Assembly (NCBI GenBank): GCA_963665405.2
Contig: OY762261.2
Coordinates: 1,054,001 to 1,118,000, forward strand
Reading direction: 5' to 3'
Origin: G963665405 sp963665405
GTDB taxonomy: Bacteria > Chloroflexota > Dehalococcoidia > Lucifugimonadales > G963665405
DNA: 64,000 nt
Below the pieces are notes generated by a model, which was not told the origin of the DNA, ran no database searches, and saw only the letters and a program-made list of their open reading frames with translations. A program made the position numbers and the translations under genes. Shown one piece after another: positions 46,499 through 55,705 of the stretch (its first letter is position 1; every line of letters begins with the position of its first letter).

Positions 46499-48216
46499 GC
46501 CCGAATCCACCGAAGGTATGACGTTGCAGCAGCAGAATGGGTGATGAGGGGCAAAGGGAGGCGATGGTCCGGGCACGATTCGGGTAAATGGGGCCGGTGT
46601 CTGTCTTCAGCCGCCGCGGGGAGACCTTGTGACCGTCTGGGGACGTTGGGTAGGGCGAGATGGCGGGGAGAGGACGCGGCGAGAGGTGCTCGCGGACCGG
46701 ACTGGCGCGAGTTTGCGGGGACGTTCGGTTGGGCGGATGGCGGGTCAGTTGCGGACGGGCGCCGTCAGGCTGGGAGTGGAATCGCTCGCAGCCGTGCCAG
46801 GGCGCGACTGAACTGGGTTTCCCAAGGCCAGCGCTGTGGCAGATGCAGGGTGAGGCGGCGTGCCGAGCGGGTGAGCCGTCCGGCCAGGGAGAAGAACCGT
46901 CGCCGAAGGGTCTTGGTGGTCGCGATCTGCTCGCCCAGACCGATCCGCGCCGTCCAGCGGGCCAGGTTGTGGGCCATCACCTGTACCGCCAGCCAAGCGC
47001 CGTTGGCGGCGAAGCGGCCGGACGGCATGTGGTTCAGACCGACGCCGTACTTGAGGTCTCGAATGGCGTTCTCGATCTCGGCGTGGCGGCGGTGGTCGGC
47101 CTCCAGTTCCAGGGTCTCTCCGTCCCGGTCGGTGATGAAGCCGTGATAGCTGTAGGTGGCGAAGAGGGCCAGTTGGGAACCGGGCGTGGGCTTCACCCGC
47201 CGGACGATGAGCCGCACCGGTGCGGCGCCGGGCTCAGTCCGGAAGGGGGTGTAGGTGGTCTGCGCCACATCGGCGGCGCCGTCCATCCAGTAGGGGACCG
47301 GCGTCCAGTCTGCATCGGGAATCGCCTCGATCAGGTTCCGCAGGCTTTTGTGCTGGCGGATGGTGATGGAGAAGCGGACATCCATCTCACGACAGGCGGC
47401 GACGAGAGCGTGGGCGTAGAAGCCGCTGTCGGCCCGCGCCGTAAGTTGCCCGCTGGCCCCGGCACGGCGAACCCGGCTCACCGTTTCACGCAGGAAGTGG
47501 GCGGCGCCCCGAGCGGTGTTGGCGCGGCCCTCGCGCAGCCGGGACATCAGCACGTCGCCGGTGCCGGCGGCGACGGCCAACAGGGGGTGATAGCCCCGCT
47601 TGCCGGTATAGCCGTGGTGGCGCGCTCCCTCCTTGGCCAGTCCATAGGTCTCGCAGATGGTCGAGTCCAGGTCGATGGTCAGGGGCGAGTCGCCGGGTCC
47701 GGCCCCAGCGGCCCAGGCCCGGGCCAACAACTGGCGGCTCACGCGGTCGAGTTGACGGACATGCCCCCACCGGAAGCTGCGCAGGAAGGTCCCCAGGGTG
47801 GATGGCGCCTTGACCACGCAGCCTAGAACACCGACCGTCCCACCAGCGCGCAGCGCATCGGCGTCGTCGATGCAGTCGCCGCCAGCCAGCGCGGAAGCGA
47901 CCAGCGTCAGCATCTTGTCCCCCGTGTTCGCCCGTCCCGGCGCGCCGCCGAGGTCAAGGTGATGGTCGACGAGTTCTCGCAGGCCCAGGTGCCGGGCGAG
48001 GGTGGCCGGCACGAGCAGGCCGGCATTGGCCACCAGGCGATGGTCGTCAAAGAGGATGCGGATACGGTCGGGTTTGTTCTGTGGCAGCATCTATTGGGTG
48101 CTCCTTGTTTCCGCGCGGGTTTCTGTTCCAAAACCATTATCCCAGATTCAGAGGAGCACCCTCTAGCTTCTTCATGGGCTGTCCCCAAGGCCGTCATTCG
48201 GTGGATTCGGGCTTAG
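46495..48216 (-). mobile_element. IS1380-family insertion sequence, copy 2
   Basis: 20-bp perfect terminal inverted repeats CTAAGCCCGAATCCACCGAA (46495-46514) and TTCGGTGGATTCGGGCTTAG (48197-48216). It contains one transposase gene. It is unrelated in ends to copy 1. A clear target duplication is not visible. The insertion splits the TIGR02391 gene. Confidence 0.9.
46765..48090 (-). CDS. IS1380-family transposase
   Basis: 441 residues. Typical DDE motifs: LTIDLDSTICETYG followed by HHGYTGKRGYHPLLAV, LTARADSGFYAHALV, and the Glu region ADHRRHAEIENAIRDLK. Full length and apparently intact. Confidence 0.93.
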   Translation of the reverse strand: MLPQNKPDRIRILFDDHRLVANAGLLVPATLARHLGLRELVDHHLDLGGAPGRANTGDKMLTLVASALAGGDCIDDADALRAGGTVGVLGCVVKAPSTLGTFLRSFRWGHVRQLDRVSRQLLARAWAAGAGPGDSPLTIDLDSTICETYGLAKEGARHHGYTGKRGYHPLLAVAAGTGDVLMSRLREGRANTARGAAHFLRETVSRVRRAGASGQLTARADSGFYAHALVAACREMDVRFSITIRQHKSLRNLIEAIPDADWTPVPYWMDGAADVAQTTYTPFRTEPGAAPVRLIVRRVKPTPGSQLALFATYSYHGFITDRDGETLELEADHRRHAEIENAIRDLKYGVGLNHMPSGRFAANGAWLAVQVMAHNLARWTARIGLGEQIATTKTLRRRFFSLAGRLTRSARRLTLHLPQRWPWETQFSRALARLRAIPLPA

Positions 48217-48311
48217 ACTGGCCGATCGACAAGAAAGATTGCCTGGACATGCTGAGTTTCATGTCCTTCTTATTCCGACAGCTGGACAGAGCCGTTTACT
48301 CCAAGGCGTGA
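48217..48311 (+). pseudogene. TIGR02391 (Ymh-like) protein, 3' part after IS copy 2
   Basis: Reads (L)DWPIDKKDCLDMLSFMSF, then LFRQLDRAVYSKA and a stop, the missing C-terminus of the 45869 gene. No start of its own. Confidence 0.85.
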
Positions 48312-48558
48312 ACTGGCAAGGGGCCAACCGCCGAAAAGAATAGGAGCCGACGTGCCGACGACCTGGAAGTGCCGTACATCCCACAGGGTTGAATCCTCGT
48401 AGCATAAATAGGACAAAATACCCAGGCGGGCTATGGCCTAGTCGCATGGCCTGGCTACGGCCGCCGGTGGTACAATGTAGGGAGAGTCACCCAGGCTCGC
48501 GGGCCTGTCTGGCGGGCGCGGAGCACATGAGGAACAAGTAGTTGAGAGGCGGAAAAAC

Positions 48559-49314
48559 TTGAAGTCAGCCTCAACAGTCGTGCCGAAGAAGGCCTCCAAG
48601 CTGGGGGAAGTCAGGGTCCTTCGTCGCGAAGACGTGACCGAGGACCTGTTGAAGATATGGATTGAGCGCCCGCCCGAGTACACCTTCAAGGCGGGCCAGT
48701 ACTGCACGATAGGGATAGACGGAGTCGAGCGCGCCTACTCCATCGTCTCCGCCCCTCATGAGGAGTCGCTGGAGCTGTTCGTCGAGCTCGTGCCTCTGCC
48801 GGACGGCGTGCTGACCCCCAGGATATGGGAGCTGAAGATCGGCGACGCGCTGACCATCAGGCCAAGGGCCAAGGGCCTCTTCGTGTTCGACCCTGGGATG
48901 CCCAACCAGCTTCTCGTGTCCACGGTAACCGGCGTAGTCCCGTACGTCAGCTTCATCCGCGACTATATACATCGGGGTCTGGAGGGTCACCGCTTCTACG
49001 TGCTCCAGGGTGCCAGCTACGTCGACGAGTTCACCTACGACGACGAGCTGCAGGATATCGCCGACCGTCGCCCGGAGCTGGTAGCGTACGTCCCGACCGT
49101 AAGCAGGCCCGGAGAGCAGCGCAACAACGGCTGGGCCGGCGACGAGGGACGCTGCAACCTGATCGCCGAGCGTCAGATAGAAAGGTTCGGATTGACGCCG
49201 GAGGACACCTTCGTCTACGCCTGCGGACACCCCGGCATGATCGAGGATGTAAAAGACCGGCTGATTCCCAAGGGCTTCACCGTCAAGGAGGAGCGTTTCT
49301 GGAAGCAGGACTAA
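48559..49314 (+). CDS. Ferredoxin/flavodoxin-NADP reductase family protein
   Basis: 251 residues from TTG 48559. FAD-binding domain with YTFKAGQYCTIGI and ERAYSIVSAP (the RxYS motif), NAD(P)-binding domain with VSTVTGVVPYVSFIRDYI, LQGASYVDEFTYDDEL and the C-terminal VYACGHPGMIEDVKDRL. The C-terminus ends KEERFWKQD, with no terminal aromatic residue over the flavin. Cytoplasmic; transfers electrons between NAD(P)H and a ferredoxin. It may serve the electron carriers of the EFG module upstream, but the two are separated by an interrupted gene and an IS. Confidence 0.9.
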   Translation: MKSASTVVPKKASKLGEVRVLRREDVTEDLLKIWIERPPEYTFKAGQYCTIGIDGVERAYSIVSAPHEESLELFVELVPLPDGVLTPRIWELKIGDALTIRPRAKGLFVFDPGMPNQLLVSTVTGVVPYVSFIRDYIHRGLEGHRFYVLQGASYVDEFTYDDELQDIADRRPELVAYVPTVSRPGEQRNNGWAGDEGRCNLIAERQIERFGLTPEDTFVYACGHPGMIEDVKDRLIPKGFTVKEERFWKQD

Positions 49315-49345
49315 GCTCAGACACGCTACGATCACGTACGAGCGA

Positions 49346-49374
49346 GGCCCGCGAGAACGCGGGCCCTTTCTTTT
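49346..49374 (+). terminator. Rho-independent terminator after the FNR-like gene
   Basis: 8-bp stem GGCCCGCG (49346-49353) and CGCGGGCC (49358-49365), loop AGAA, followed by CTTTCTTTT. It lies 32 bp after the stop codon. Confidence 0.9.
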
Positions 49375-49443
49375 GCCCGCACTTCCACCCGGATCGGCCG
49401 TTCTATAGAATGGTCCCCATCTACCTATGGAACCCTCAGAAGC

Positions 49444-52032
49444 GTGACCACTCCCGCGAGACTGCAATACCTCCGCATCAAGAAGGAGCACCCCGACGAG
49501 ATCCTCCTCTTCCGGATGGGGGACTTCTACGAGACGTTCGACGACGACGCTCGAACCGTCGCTCGGGAACTCGAGATCGCCCTTACCTCGAGGGAGATGG
49601 GCAAAGGGCAGCGAATCCCGCTGGCCGGCATCCCCTATCATGCCCTGGAGCCCTACCTGGCGACGCTGATCAAGAAAGGGCATCGCGTCGCCATCTGCGA
49701 GCAGACCAGCGATCCGGCCACATCGCGGGGCCTGGTCGACAGAGAGGTCGTGCGGGTGGTCACCGCGGGTACTGTCGTCGAGGAGTCGATACTCGACACC
49801 AGGACGAACAACTACCTGGCCGCGGCGGTCATCGAGGGCGAGGAGGCGGGCCTCGCTTATGTCGACATCACCACCAGCGAGTTCGCCACGAGCCAGCTCC
49901 CCGCCGACCAGCTCTCGGTGGAGATCAGCCGCCTGACGCCCTCGGAGCTGTTGGTCTCTGAGTCCCAGGACGGGATGCCCGGGGAGCCCGGCGCCAGCGT
50001 GACGGCTATCGAACCCGCGGCCTTCGATCTGGAGTGGGGCCGGGAGTCTCTTCTGAAGCACTTCGGGGTCGCCTCGCTTGAGGCGTTCGGCTGCGAGCAT
50101 CTGCCGCTCGCGGTCAGGGCCGCAGGTGCCATATTAGACTACCTCCGCCGGACGCAGAGCTCTTGGGCCGGGCAGATCACCTCCCTCCACACCTACTCGA
50201 CGGCGTCGTACATGGTGCTGGACCCCCAGACCAGGCGAAACCTGGAGCTCTTTCAGGGAGGACGGTGGGGAGACTCTGGCGCTTCGCTGCTGTCGGTGCT
50301 CGACGAGACCAGGACGTCGATGGGCGGACGGCTCCTGAGACGCTGGCTCGGCCAGCCCCTCCTGGACGTCGATGAGCTGCAAAAGCGCCAGGACGCAGTC
50401 GGCTGGGCACACCGCAGCGCGCTCCGTCGAGAGCGGGCGACGGTGCTGCTCGGCTCCATCTCGGATCTGGAGCGGCTGGTCAACCGGGTCCGGACGTTCA
50501 TCGCCAGGCCCCGGGATCTGGTCGCCCTGGCCGACAGCCTAGAGGTGGCACCGCAGCTCAGGGACGTTCTCAACGACGGTGAAGATGCCCCTGACGTGTC
50601 GTGGCTCGCCGGTGACATCAAGGACGGACGCGAGGTCGTCGAGCTCCTGCGCCGCTCGATCGCCGACGATCCGCCCCTGTCGGTCGGAGAGGGCAGAGTC
50701 ATTCGCGAGGGCTTCTCGGAGGACCTGGACGAGCTCCGGAACGCCTCGCGCGCGGCCCAGAAGTACATTGCCGGGCTCGAGGCGACGGAGCGGCAGCGAA
50801 CGGGGATCAAGTCGCTTAAGGTGGGGTACAACAGGGTCTTCGGCTACTACATCGAGGTCAGCAAACGCAGCCTGTCACAGGTGCCCGAGGACTACGTCAG
50901 GCGGCAGACGCTGGTGGGCGGAGAGCGCTTCATCACCCCTGAGATGAAGGAATACGAGGCCCGCATCCTGAACGCACAGGACAGGATCGCCGAGCTGGAG
51001 AACTCGCTGTACCGTCAGATCTGTCAGCAGGTAGGCGAGGCCGCCGCTCCCATCATGCTGACGGCGCGGACCATCGCCCAGGTCGACGTCTTCGTCTCCC
51101 TCGGAGAGGTGGCCTCACGTCACGGCTACGTGCGGCCCCAGCTCGACGACGGAGACGTTCTGGACATCAGACAGGGCCGGCACCCAGTAGTGGAGCGTGT
51201 GCTCCCGCCCGGCGTCTTCGTCCCCAACGACACCCGCCTGTCGACCTCCGGCGAGCAGATCGTGCTCCTCACCGGGCCCAACATGTCGGGCAAGTCGACC
51301 TTCATCCGACAGGTGGCCGTCATCGTGCTGATGGCTCAGGTGGGAAGCTTCGTGCCCGCCGAGTCCACCACTATCGGGGTGGTCGACAGGATATTCACCC
51401 GCGTCGGCCTGCAGGACGACCTAGCCCTGGGTCAGTCGACCTTCATGGTCGAGATGGTCGAGACGGCGTCGATCCTGAACCACGCGACGCGTCGATCCCT
51501 GATCGTCCTCGACGAGATAGGCCGTGGGACCAGCACCTACGACGGCCTCGCTATCGCCCGGGCCATCGCTGAGTACACCCACAACCACCCGGGCCTCGGC
51601 TGCAAGACGCTGTTCGCAACCCACTACCACGAGCTCACCCGGCTTGCCGAGTACCTTCCGAGAGTTCGCAACTACCAGGTGGCTGTCTCCGAGGACAAGG
51701 ACGGCGTAGTGTTCCTTCACAGAATCGTCCCCGGCGGGGCCGACAAGAGCTACGGGGTGCACGTGGCGAGGTTGGCGGGCCTCCCTGCGAGCGTGGTTCA
51801 CCGGGCGTGGGAGGTTCTCGGGGAGCTAGAGAATGGCGCCGTCGCCGGCCACGGGGACCGGCCACGCTCCGGGAAGCGGTGGCCGGAGAGCTCTCGACAG
51901 CTCCCGTTGCTGGGAGCGAGTCATCCGGCCATCGAGGGCCTGCTTGGCCTCGAGGTAGCCTCCATGACTCCGCTCGAGGCCATCAACAAGCTCTACGAGC
52001 TCCAGGAGAAGGCCCGAGATGGCTCTACGTAG
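49444..52032 (+). CDS. mutS: DNA mismatch repair protein MutS
   Basis: 862 residues from GTG 49444. N-terminal mismatch-binding motif FRMGDFYETF (Phe-x-Glu), connector and lever domains, then the ATPase: Walker A TGPNMSGKST, DEIGRGTSTYDG, LFATHYHELTRL and GGADKSYGVHVARLAGLP. Full length. Binds mismatches and starts repair with MutL. The stop codon overlaps the end of a convergent small gene by 8 bp. Confidence 0.97.
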   Translation: MTTPARLQYLRIKKEHPDEILLFRMGDFYETFDDDARTVARELEIALTSREMGKGQRIPLAGIPYHALEPYLATLIKKGHRVAICEQTSDPATSRGLVDREVVRVVTAGTVVEESILDTRTNNYLAAAVIEGEEAGLAYVDITTSEFATSQLPADQLSVEISRLTPSELLVSESQDGMPGEPGASVTAIEPAAFDLEWGRESLLKHFGVASLEAFGCEHLPLAVRAAGAILDYLRRTQSSWAGQITSLHTYSTASYMVLDPQTRRNLELFQGGRWGDSGASLLSVLDETRTSMGGRLLRRWLGQPLLDVDELQKRQDAVGWAHRSALRRERATVLLGSISDLERLVNRVRTFIARPRDLVALADSLEVAPQLRDVLNDGEDAPDVSWLAGDIKDGREVVELLRRSIADDPPLSVGEGRVIREGFSEDLDELRNASRAAQKYIAGLEATERQRTGIKSLKVGYNRVFGYYIEVSKRSLSQVPEDYVRRQTLVGGERFITPEMKEYEARILNAQDRIAELENSLYRQICQQVGEAAAPIMLTARTIAQVDVFVSLGEVASRHGYVRPQLDDGDVLDIRQGRHPVVERVLPPGVFVPNDTRLSTSGEQIVLLTGPNMSGKSTFIRQVAVIVLMAQVGSFVPAESTTIGVVDRIFTRVGLQDDLALGQSTFMVEMVETASILNHATRRSLIVLDEIGRGTSTYDGLAIARAIAEYTHNHPGLGCKTLFATHYHELTRLAEYLPRVRNYQVAVSEDKDGVVFLHRIVPGGADKSYGVHVARLAGLPASVVHRAWEVLGELENGAVAGHGDRPRSGKRWPESSRQLPLLGASHPAIEGLLGLEVASMTPLEAINKLYELQEKARDGST

Positions 52033-52186
52033 CCTCTTGCAGGCGGCGTTGGTGGTGGCGATATGTCGGCTGATTCTCCGGATATGACACGTGTCCGCAG
52101 GCCAGGCAGACCACGTACCAGCCGTAGAGGTCCCGCTCCAGCGACCTGTCTCCCAGACACCTCGGGCAGGATTTGAACATCAGCAT
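52025..52186 (-). CDS. Tiny zinc-ribbon protein
   Basis: 53 residues from ATG 52186 with AGGAGGGG upstream. Two CxxC pairs (SCPRC and CLAC) about 20 residues apart: KSCPRCLGDRSLERDLYG, then WYVVCLACGHVSYPEN. Below the usual size cutoff for gene calling. It converges on mutS, overlapping it by 8 bp, and is read in the same direction as the CvpA-like gene. Confidence 0.75.
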   Translation of the reverse strand: MLMFKSCPRCLGDRSLERDLYGWYVVCLACGHVSYPENQPTYRHHQRRLQEAT

Positions 52187-52276
52187 GATCCCCTCCTCAA
52201 CGTCCCCTCGTCACCCCCAATTGGGGTAGCTGGGGTGCAACACGGGACTCCGACTAAGCCGGCCCTTCCGGACACG

Positions 52277-53432
52277 TTACTTGACCGAGGGCAGGACCTC
52301 CGAGCCCGAACCGTCCTCCTCGACCGCATCCAACGCAGACTCTGCGTCGAGGTCGCCGTCCAGGGCCTCTTCGAGAACATCCAACGCGGACTCTACGTCA
52401 AGGTCGGTCTCCAGGACCTCTTCGAGGGCATCCAGTGCGGAATCTGCGTCGAGGTCGCGCTCCGTGATCGTTTCGAGGGCATCCAACGCAGACTCTACGT
52501 CGAGGCCGCCCTCCAAGACCTCGTCGAGGGCATCCAGTGCGGAATCTGCGTCGAGGTCGCGCTCCGTGATCGCTTCGAGGGCATCCAGCGCAGACTCTAC
52601 GTCGAGGTCGCCCTCCAGGACCTCGTCGAGGGCATCCAGCGCAGAATCTACATCGAAGTCGCCCTCCCTGATCGCTTCGACCGCCTCGGCGACATCGACG
52701 TTCTTGATCTTGTCCGCCAGTGCCTCGAAGGCGCCGAGCAGGCCCTCCTCCGACGGCAGATCGTCACCGGTGAGCTCGGTAAGCCTGGACGTGGACCCGT
52801 CCAGGCTGCTCCCCACGACCTCGATCAGCTGATCGACGTCCTGACCGATGAGTCCCCCGAGCTTGTCCTTGATCGGGCCGCTGGCCAGCCTGACAGCCAG
52901 CCAGCCTGACAGACTTGAGGCTGTTGCAGTCCTCGCCAGCCACCGCATCTTCGTCGGCGAGCTGGCTGCACCAGGGCTTAGAGGACGAGAGAAGAGAGAT
53001 CTGTGAGACCTCGGCTATCAGAGTGGACTCGGCCAGCGGCTCGCGGAGCTGAGGGAGCCCGGCTCCTATGAGGAGGTAGGAGGCGGTGCCTGTGAGCACC
53101 AGTCCGACGGCGGCCCCAAGAGCAGCTCCCGACACATGATCTACCCAGCCAAGGACCAGGAAGGACAGGAACTTCTTGACCACCGCCGCGGCTATTCTGG
53201 TCGCCACGGCGACCAGCACGACAACCACGGCGTATGACGCCACCGTCAGGGCGATGTCGCCCTCTATGTACTGTGCGAGGACATCCGCGGCCGCTCCGTG
53301 ATACTTCAAAGAGAGGAAAATTCCCAGGGCGAGTCCGCCCAGGCCGGACGCAGGCATCAGGATGCCTGTCTTCAGGCCGAGTAGGGCCAGGATCAGGACC
53401 GTGCCGGCGATAATCAGGTCTATCCAGTTCAT
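52277..53432 (-). CDS. CvpA-like membrane protein with 17-residue acidic repeats, frame broken by a 16-bp duplication
   Basis: The N-terminal part (ATG 53432, MNWIDLIIAGTV) has about four TM helices and resembles the CvpA family (LIIAGTVLILALLGLKTGIL, WVDHVSGAALGAAVGL). The second part, in the next frame, has a helical linker (GPIKDKLGGLIGQDVDQLIE) and about seven 17-residue repeats of the type GDLDVESALDALEAITE. A 16-bp tandem duplication (52884-52915) separates the frames; removing one copy gives one continuous protein of about 379 residues through SVRLASGPIKDK. CvpA proteins are linked to colicin V production, but their function is poorly defined. Role here unknown. Confidence 0.75.
52300..52662 (-). 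repeat. Seven 51-bp coding repeats (17 residues each)
   Basis: Units alternate between (G)DLDVESALDALEAITE and RDLDADSALDALDEVLE types, so a 34-residue super-repeat is visible. The Ser-Ala-Leu-Asp core is constant, acidic residues dominate, and a helical solenoid is likely. Confidence 0.85.
52884..52915. repeat. 16-bp tandem duplication in the CvpA-like gene
   Basis: GCCAGCCTGACAGCCA (52884-52899) is followed by GCCAGCCTGACAGACT (52900-52915). One copy fewer restores the reading frame. Confidence 0.9.
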
Positions 53433-53524
53433 CCCGTTCAACTCTCCGTCGCAAGCCGCCAGGGGATGGCGGCAGCACTGGCATTCTTGTCGAGGGGAGT
53501 GAGCTCAGACCGCGGCGTTCGAAG

Positions 53525-54367
53525 TCAGTTCCTGCCGCTCTGCCTTCTGCCCTTGCTCTTGGCAGCCCCCTTGGGCTTGGAGCCGTTTGCTGTTACCGGC
53601 TCCAGCGCCGTGGTCTCAGGCTCGCGGCTGGACACCGGCTCGAGACCGGACTCCGGCATGGTGGGGGCGGCCTCACGGGCGGTGGCCAGCGGGGCCAGCA
53701 TCTCGGTAAGATCCGCAGAATCAGCGCCGGGCTCTTCGCCGTCGAGGGCCGGCCAGTCATCGTTCTGGCCCGCGATCTCCGCCAGAGCGGACGTGGACGT
53801 CGCCTTCAGCTTGGCGATGTTTGTGAGGATTCGCTGGGTCTCCAGCTCCTCCTCCGCCGCGACTCGGATCGAGTCGACGCGCGCCATGATCCCCTTGATC
53901 TCCTCGAGTGCCCTCCGCTTCAGCTCGCTGACTTCCTCTTGAGTCGCCGTGCGGGCCTTGTCGACGATCTTTTGAGCCTTCTCCTCGGCTTCTGCCAACA
54001 TGCGTTCGCGGGCACGCTCGGCCTCCGCTCTGGTTTCCTTCGCGCGGCCGAGCTCGGTCTCGACCTGCTGCCGCTCCCTTTCGACCTGCGCCCTGGCGGT
54101 CTCGGCCTCCTCTAGTTTCTTCGTCGCCTCGCTCTTCATCCCGTCGCACAGCAGCTTCGCCGCGCTGGCAGTGTCCAGGGAAACCTGCTCGCGGGCCTGT
54201 TCGGCCTCGCTGCGCCGGGCCTTTGCCTGGGATATCTGGGGGTCATCCAGGGCCCGGTTGAGCATAATCTGATTCCACAGCTCTTCGACCTGATCGGATC
54301 CGCCATCGCCCGGGAGCGTGCGGAGCAGGTTCAGCTCGTTGGTGAACTGGTCCAGATAGTCTGTCAT
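53525..54367 (-). CDS. Coiled-coil protein of unknown function
   Basis: 280 residues from ATG 54367 (AAGGAGGAG upstream). Residues about 50-185 are a long charged coiled coil (SEAEQAREQVSLDTA, LEEAETARAQVERERQQVE, ERMLAEAEEKAQKIVDKA), resembling DivIVA-type or ATP-synthase-b-type stalks. The C-terminal 90 residues are low-complexity, Pro/Glu/Ala-rich, ending in a basic tail KSKGRRQSGRN. I see no enzymatic motif. It lies 92 bp upstream of the CvpA-like gene on the same strand. Confidence 0.8.
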   Translation of the reverse strand: MTDYLDQFTNELNLLRTLPGDGGSDQVEELWNQIMLNRALDDPQISQAKARRSEAEQAREQVSLDTASAAKLLCDGMKSEATKKLEEAETARAQVERERQQVETELGRAKETRAEAERARERMLAEAEEKAQKIVDKARTATQEEVSELKRRALEEIKGIMARVDSIRVAAEEELETQRILTNIAKLKATSTSALAEIAGQNDDWPALDGEEPGADSADLTEMLAPLATAREAAPTMPESGLEPVSSREPETTALEPVTANGSKPKGAAKSKGRRQSGRN

Positions 54368-54970
54368 AGGACTCCTCCTTGGTCGGTATGCGACCGCACT
54401 GATTGGCCTCGGACCGGCCAGGCCGGCGGAACGTGGGCTGTCGCGCCGGAGGTTGATCTCCCCGGCGGCCGCGTCATAGTCAGACGCGGGGTCTCGCGAA
54501 AGGCTTCTCAAAATCGTAGTTCAATCGACGGCGTAATCCAGGGTAGTCCCTCGCAAAACAGTTACGGGGAAATACCCAGCGCGTCCCGATGGCCTCTTTG
54601 GGTCGAGGAGGGGCGCGAACGCCCGCGCGCCGCGGCGCTTGGGGATGCCGGACATCGAGGCCAGCCCACACCCTGCCCAGGCCGCGGCTAAGCGCGCGTC
54701 CGCACCATGAGCAGCATGGAGTGTGTGGAGCGTGCACGGAGGGGCGTCTCCCGTCCTTTCGCGAACGGACGAGCGAGACCTCACATGCTCTCCCCTTTTC
54801 TAATGGGGAGGCTCGGAGATTGGCGACGTGGCGGGCTCACGTGGAAGACGGCGGCGGCGGGCGCGGGATCGCCGGAGCTGGCACGGCGGGGTGGGAGCCG
54901 GTGCTGCGGGAGAAGGGCGGAGGGGCTACGGCGGGGTGGGAGCCGGTGCTGCGGGAGAAGGGCGGAGGGG
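54368..54970. other. Intergenic region with hairpins and a 45-bp tandem repeat
   Basis: About 600 bp without a supported gene. It includes a TCTCCCCTTTTCTAATGGGG hairpin-like stretch near 54789-54808, similar to the 3' hairpin of the intergenic repeat family, and GC-rich sequence with spurious open frames. Confidence 0.55.
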
Positions 54971-54972
54971 CT
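54883..54972. repeat. 45-bp perfect tandem duplication
   Basis: ACGGCGGGGTGGGAGCCGGT...GGAGGGGCT occurs at 54883-54927 and 54928-54972, just beyond the stop codon of the response regulator. Third short tandem duplication in the window. Confidence 0.9.
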
Positions 54973-55705
54973 ACCAGGCCTCTGGGGCGGTCTGAGCCGC
55001 TTGCCCCGTCGCCTTCAGGTACGCGAGAACGGCCTGGACCCTGGCGTGCTGGCCGGTCTCCGGGGCGATGCTGAGCTTGCTGAATATGCTGTTGATGTGA
55101 TGCTCGACCGTGCGAGGCTGGATGTAGAGGATGCTGGCGATTGTGCTGTTGGTACAAGCCTTGGCCATCAGGGCCAGGACCTCCATCTCCCTCCGGGTTA
55201 GCTCCTTGAGTGGCGAGTTCTCGGATATGCCCTTCTGGGAGGTCAGCTTCTCCACCATTATCGGGTCCAGCACCGTGCGGCCGCCGGCCACGTCCTGGAT
55301 AGTGCGAACCAGGTCGTCTACCGAGCCGAGCGTGTGCTTCAGAAGATACGCCTTCCCTCTGGGGTCGTCTTTGAGGAGCTCCCGGATGAACTCCGAGTCG
55401 TCGTATGCCGAGAGCAGAATGATCCCGACCTGTGGGTGAGCCTCCCGGATGTACTGAGCTGCCTTAATGCCGTTCACCCCGGGCATCATGACGTCCATCA
55501 CGACGACGTCAGGGTTGAGCTCCGGGATCATCTCGATCGCTTCCTGGCCGGCGCTCAACGCTCCAACCATATCAATCGAAGGCTCGTGCGACAGGAGAAT
55601 CCCGAAGGCGTCCCGGAACACCTCCTGGTCATCGACGTACAGGACGCGGATCTTGGGCGCGTCTTTCCCGTTCGGCCGCTCCTTCAATCCTCGCGCTCCC
55701 CCCAT
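54971..55705 (-). CDS. NarL/LuxR-family response regulator
   Basis: 244 residues from ATG 55705. Receiver domain with YVDDQEVFRDAF, phospho-acceptor Asp in VVVMDVMMPGVNG, Lys in LLKHTL, and a LuxR HTH (LTRREMEVLALMAKACTNS, TVEHHINSIFSKL). The start RGLKERPNGK is basic and unusual. No kinase gene is adjacent, so it is an orphan regulator. It lies divergently next to the archaellum locus (518-bp gap) and is a candidate regulator of it (inference). Confidence 0.93.
   Translation of the reverse strand: MGGARGLKERPNGKDAPKIRVLYVDDQEVFRDAFGILLSHEPSIDMVGALSAGQEAIEMIPELNPDVVVMDVMMPGVNGIKAAQYIREAHPQVGIILLSAYDDSEFIRELLKDDPRGKAYLLKHTLGSVDDLVRTIQDVAGGRTVLDPIMVEKLTSQKGISENSPLKELTRREMEVLALMAKACTNSTIASILYIQPRTVEHHINSIFSKLSIAPETGQHARVQAVLAYLKATGQAAQTAPEAW

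Noticed and set aside
46495..48216. Target-site duplication for the second IS1380 element
   Set aside because: Only a 2-bp TA match can be proposed if the ends are trimmed; the expected 4-bp duplication is not visible.
54589..55201. Open frames in the GC-rich gap and antisense to the second NarL regulator
   Set aside because: Composition is Gly/Arg-rich, they cross a tandem duplication, and no ribosome site or motif is present.
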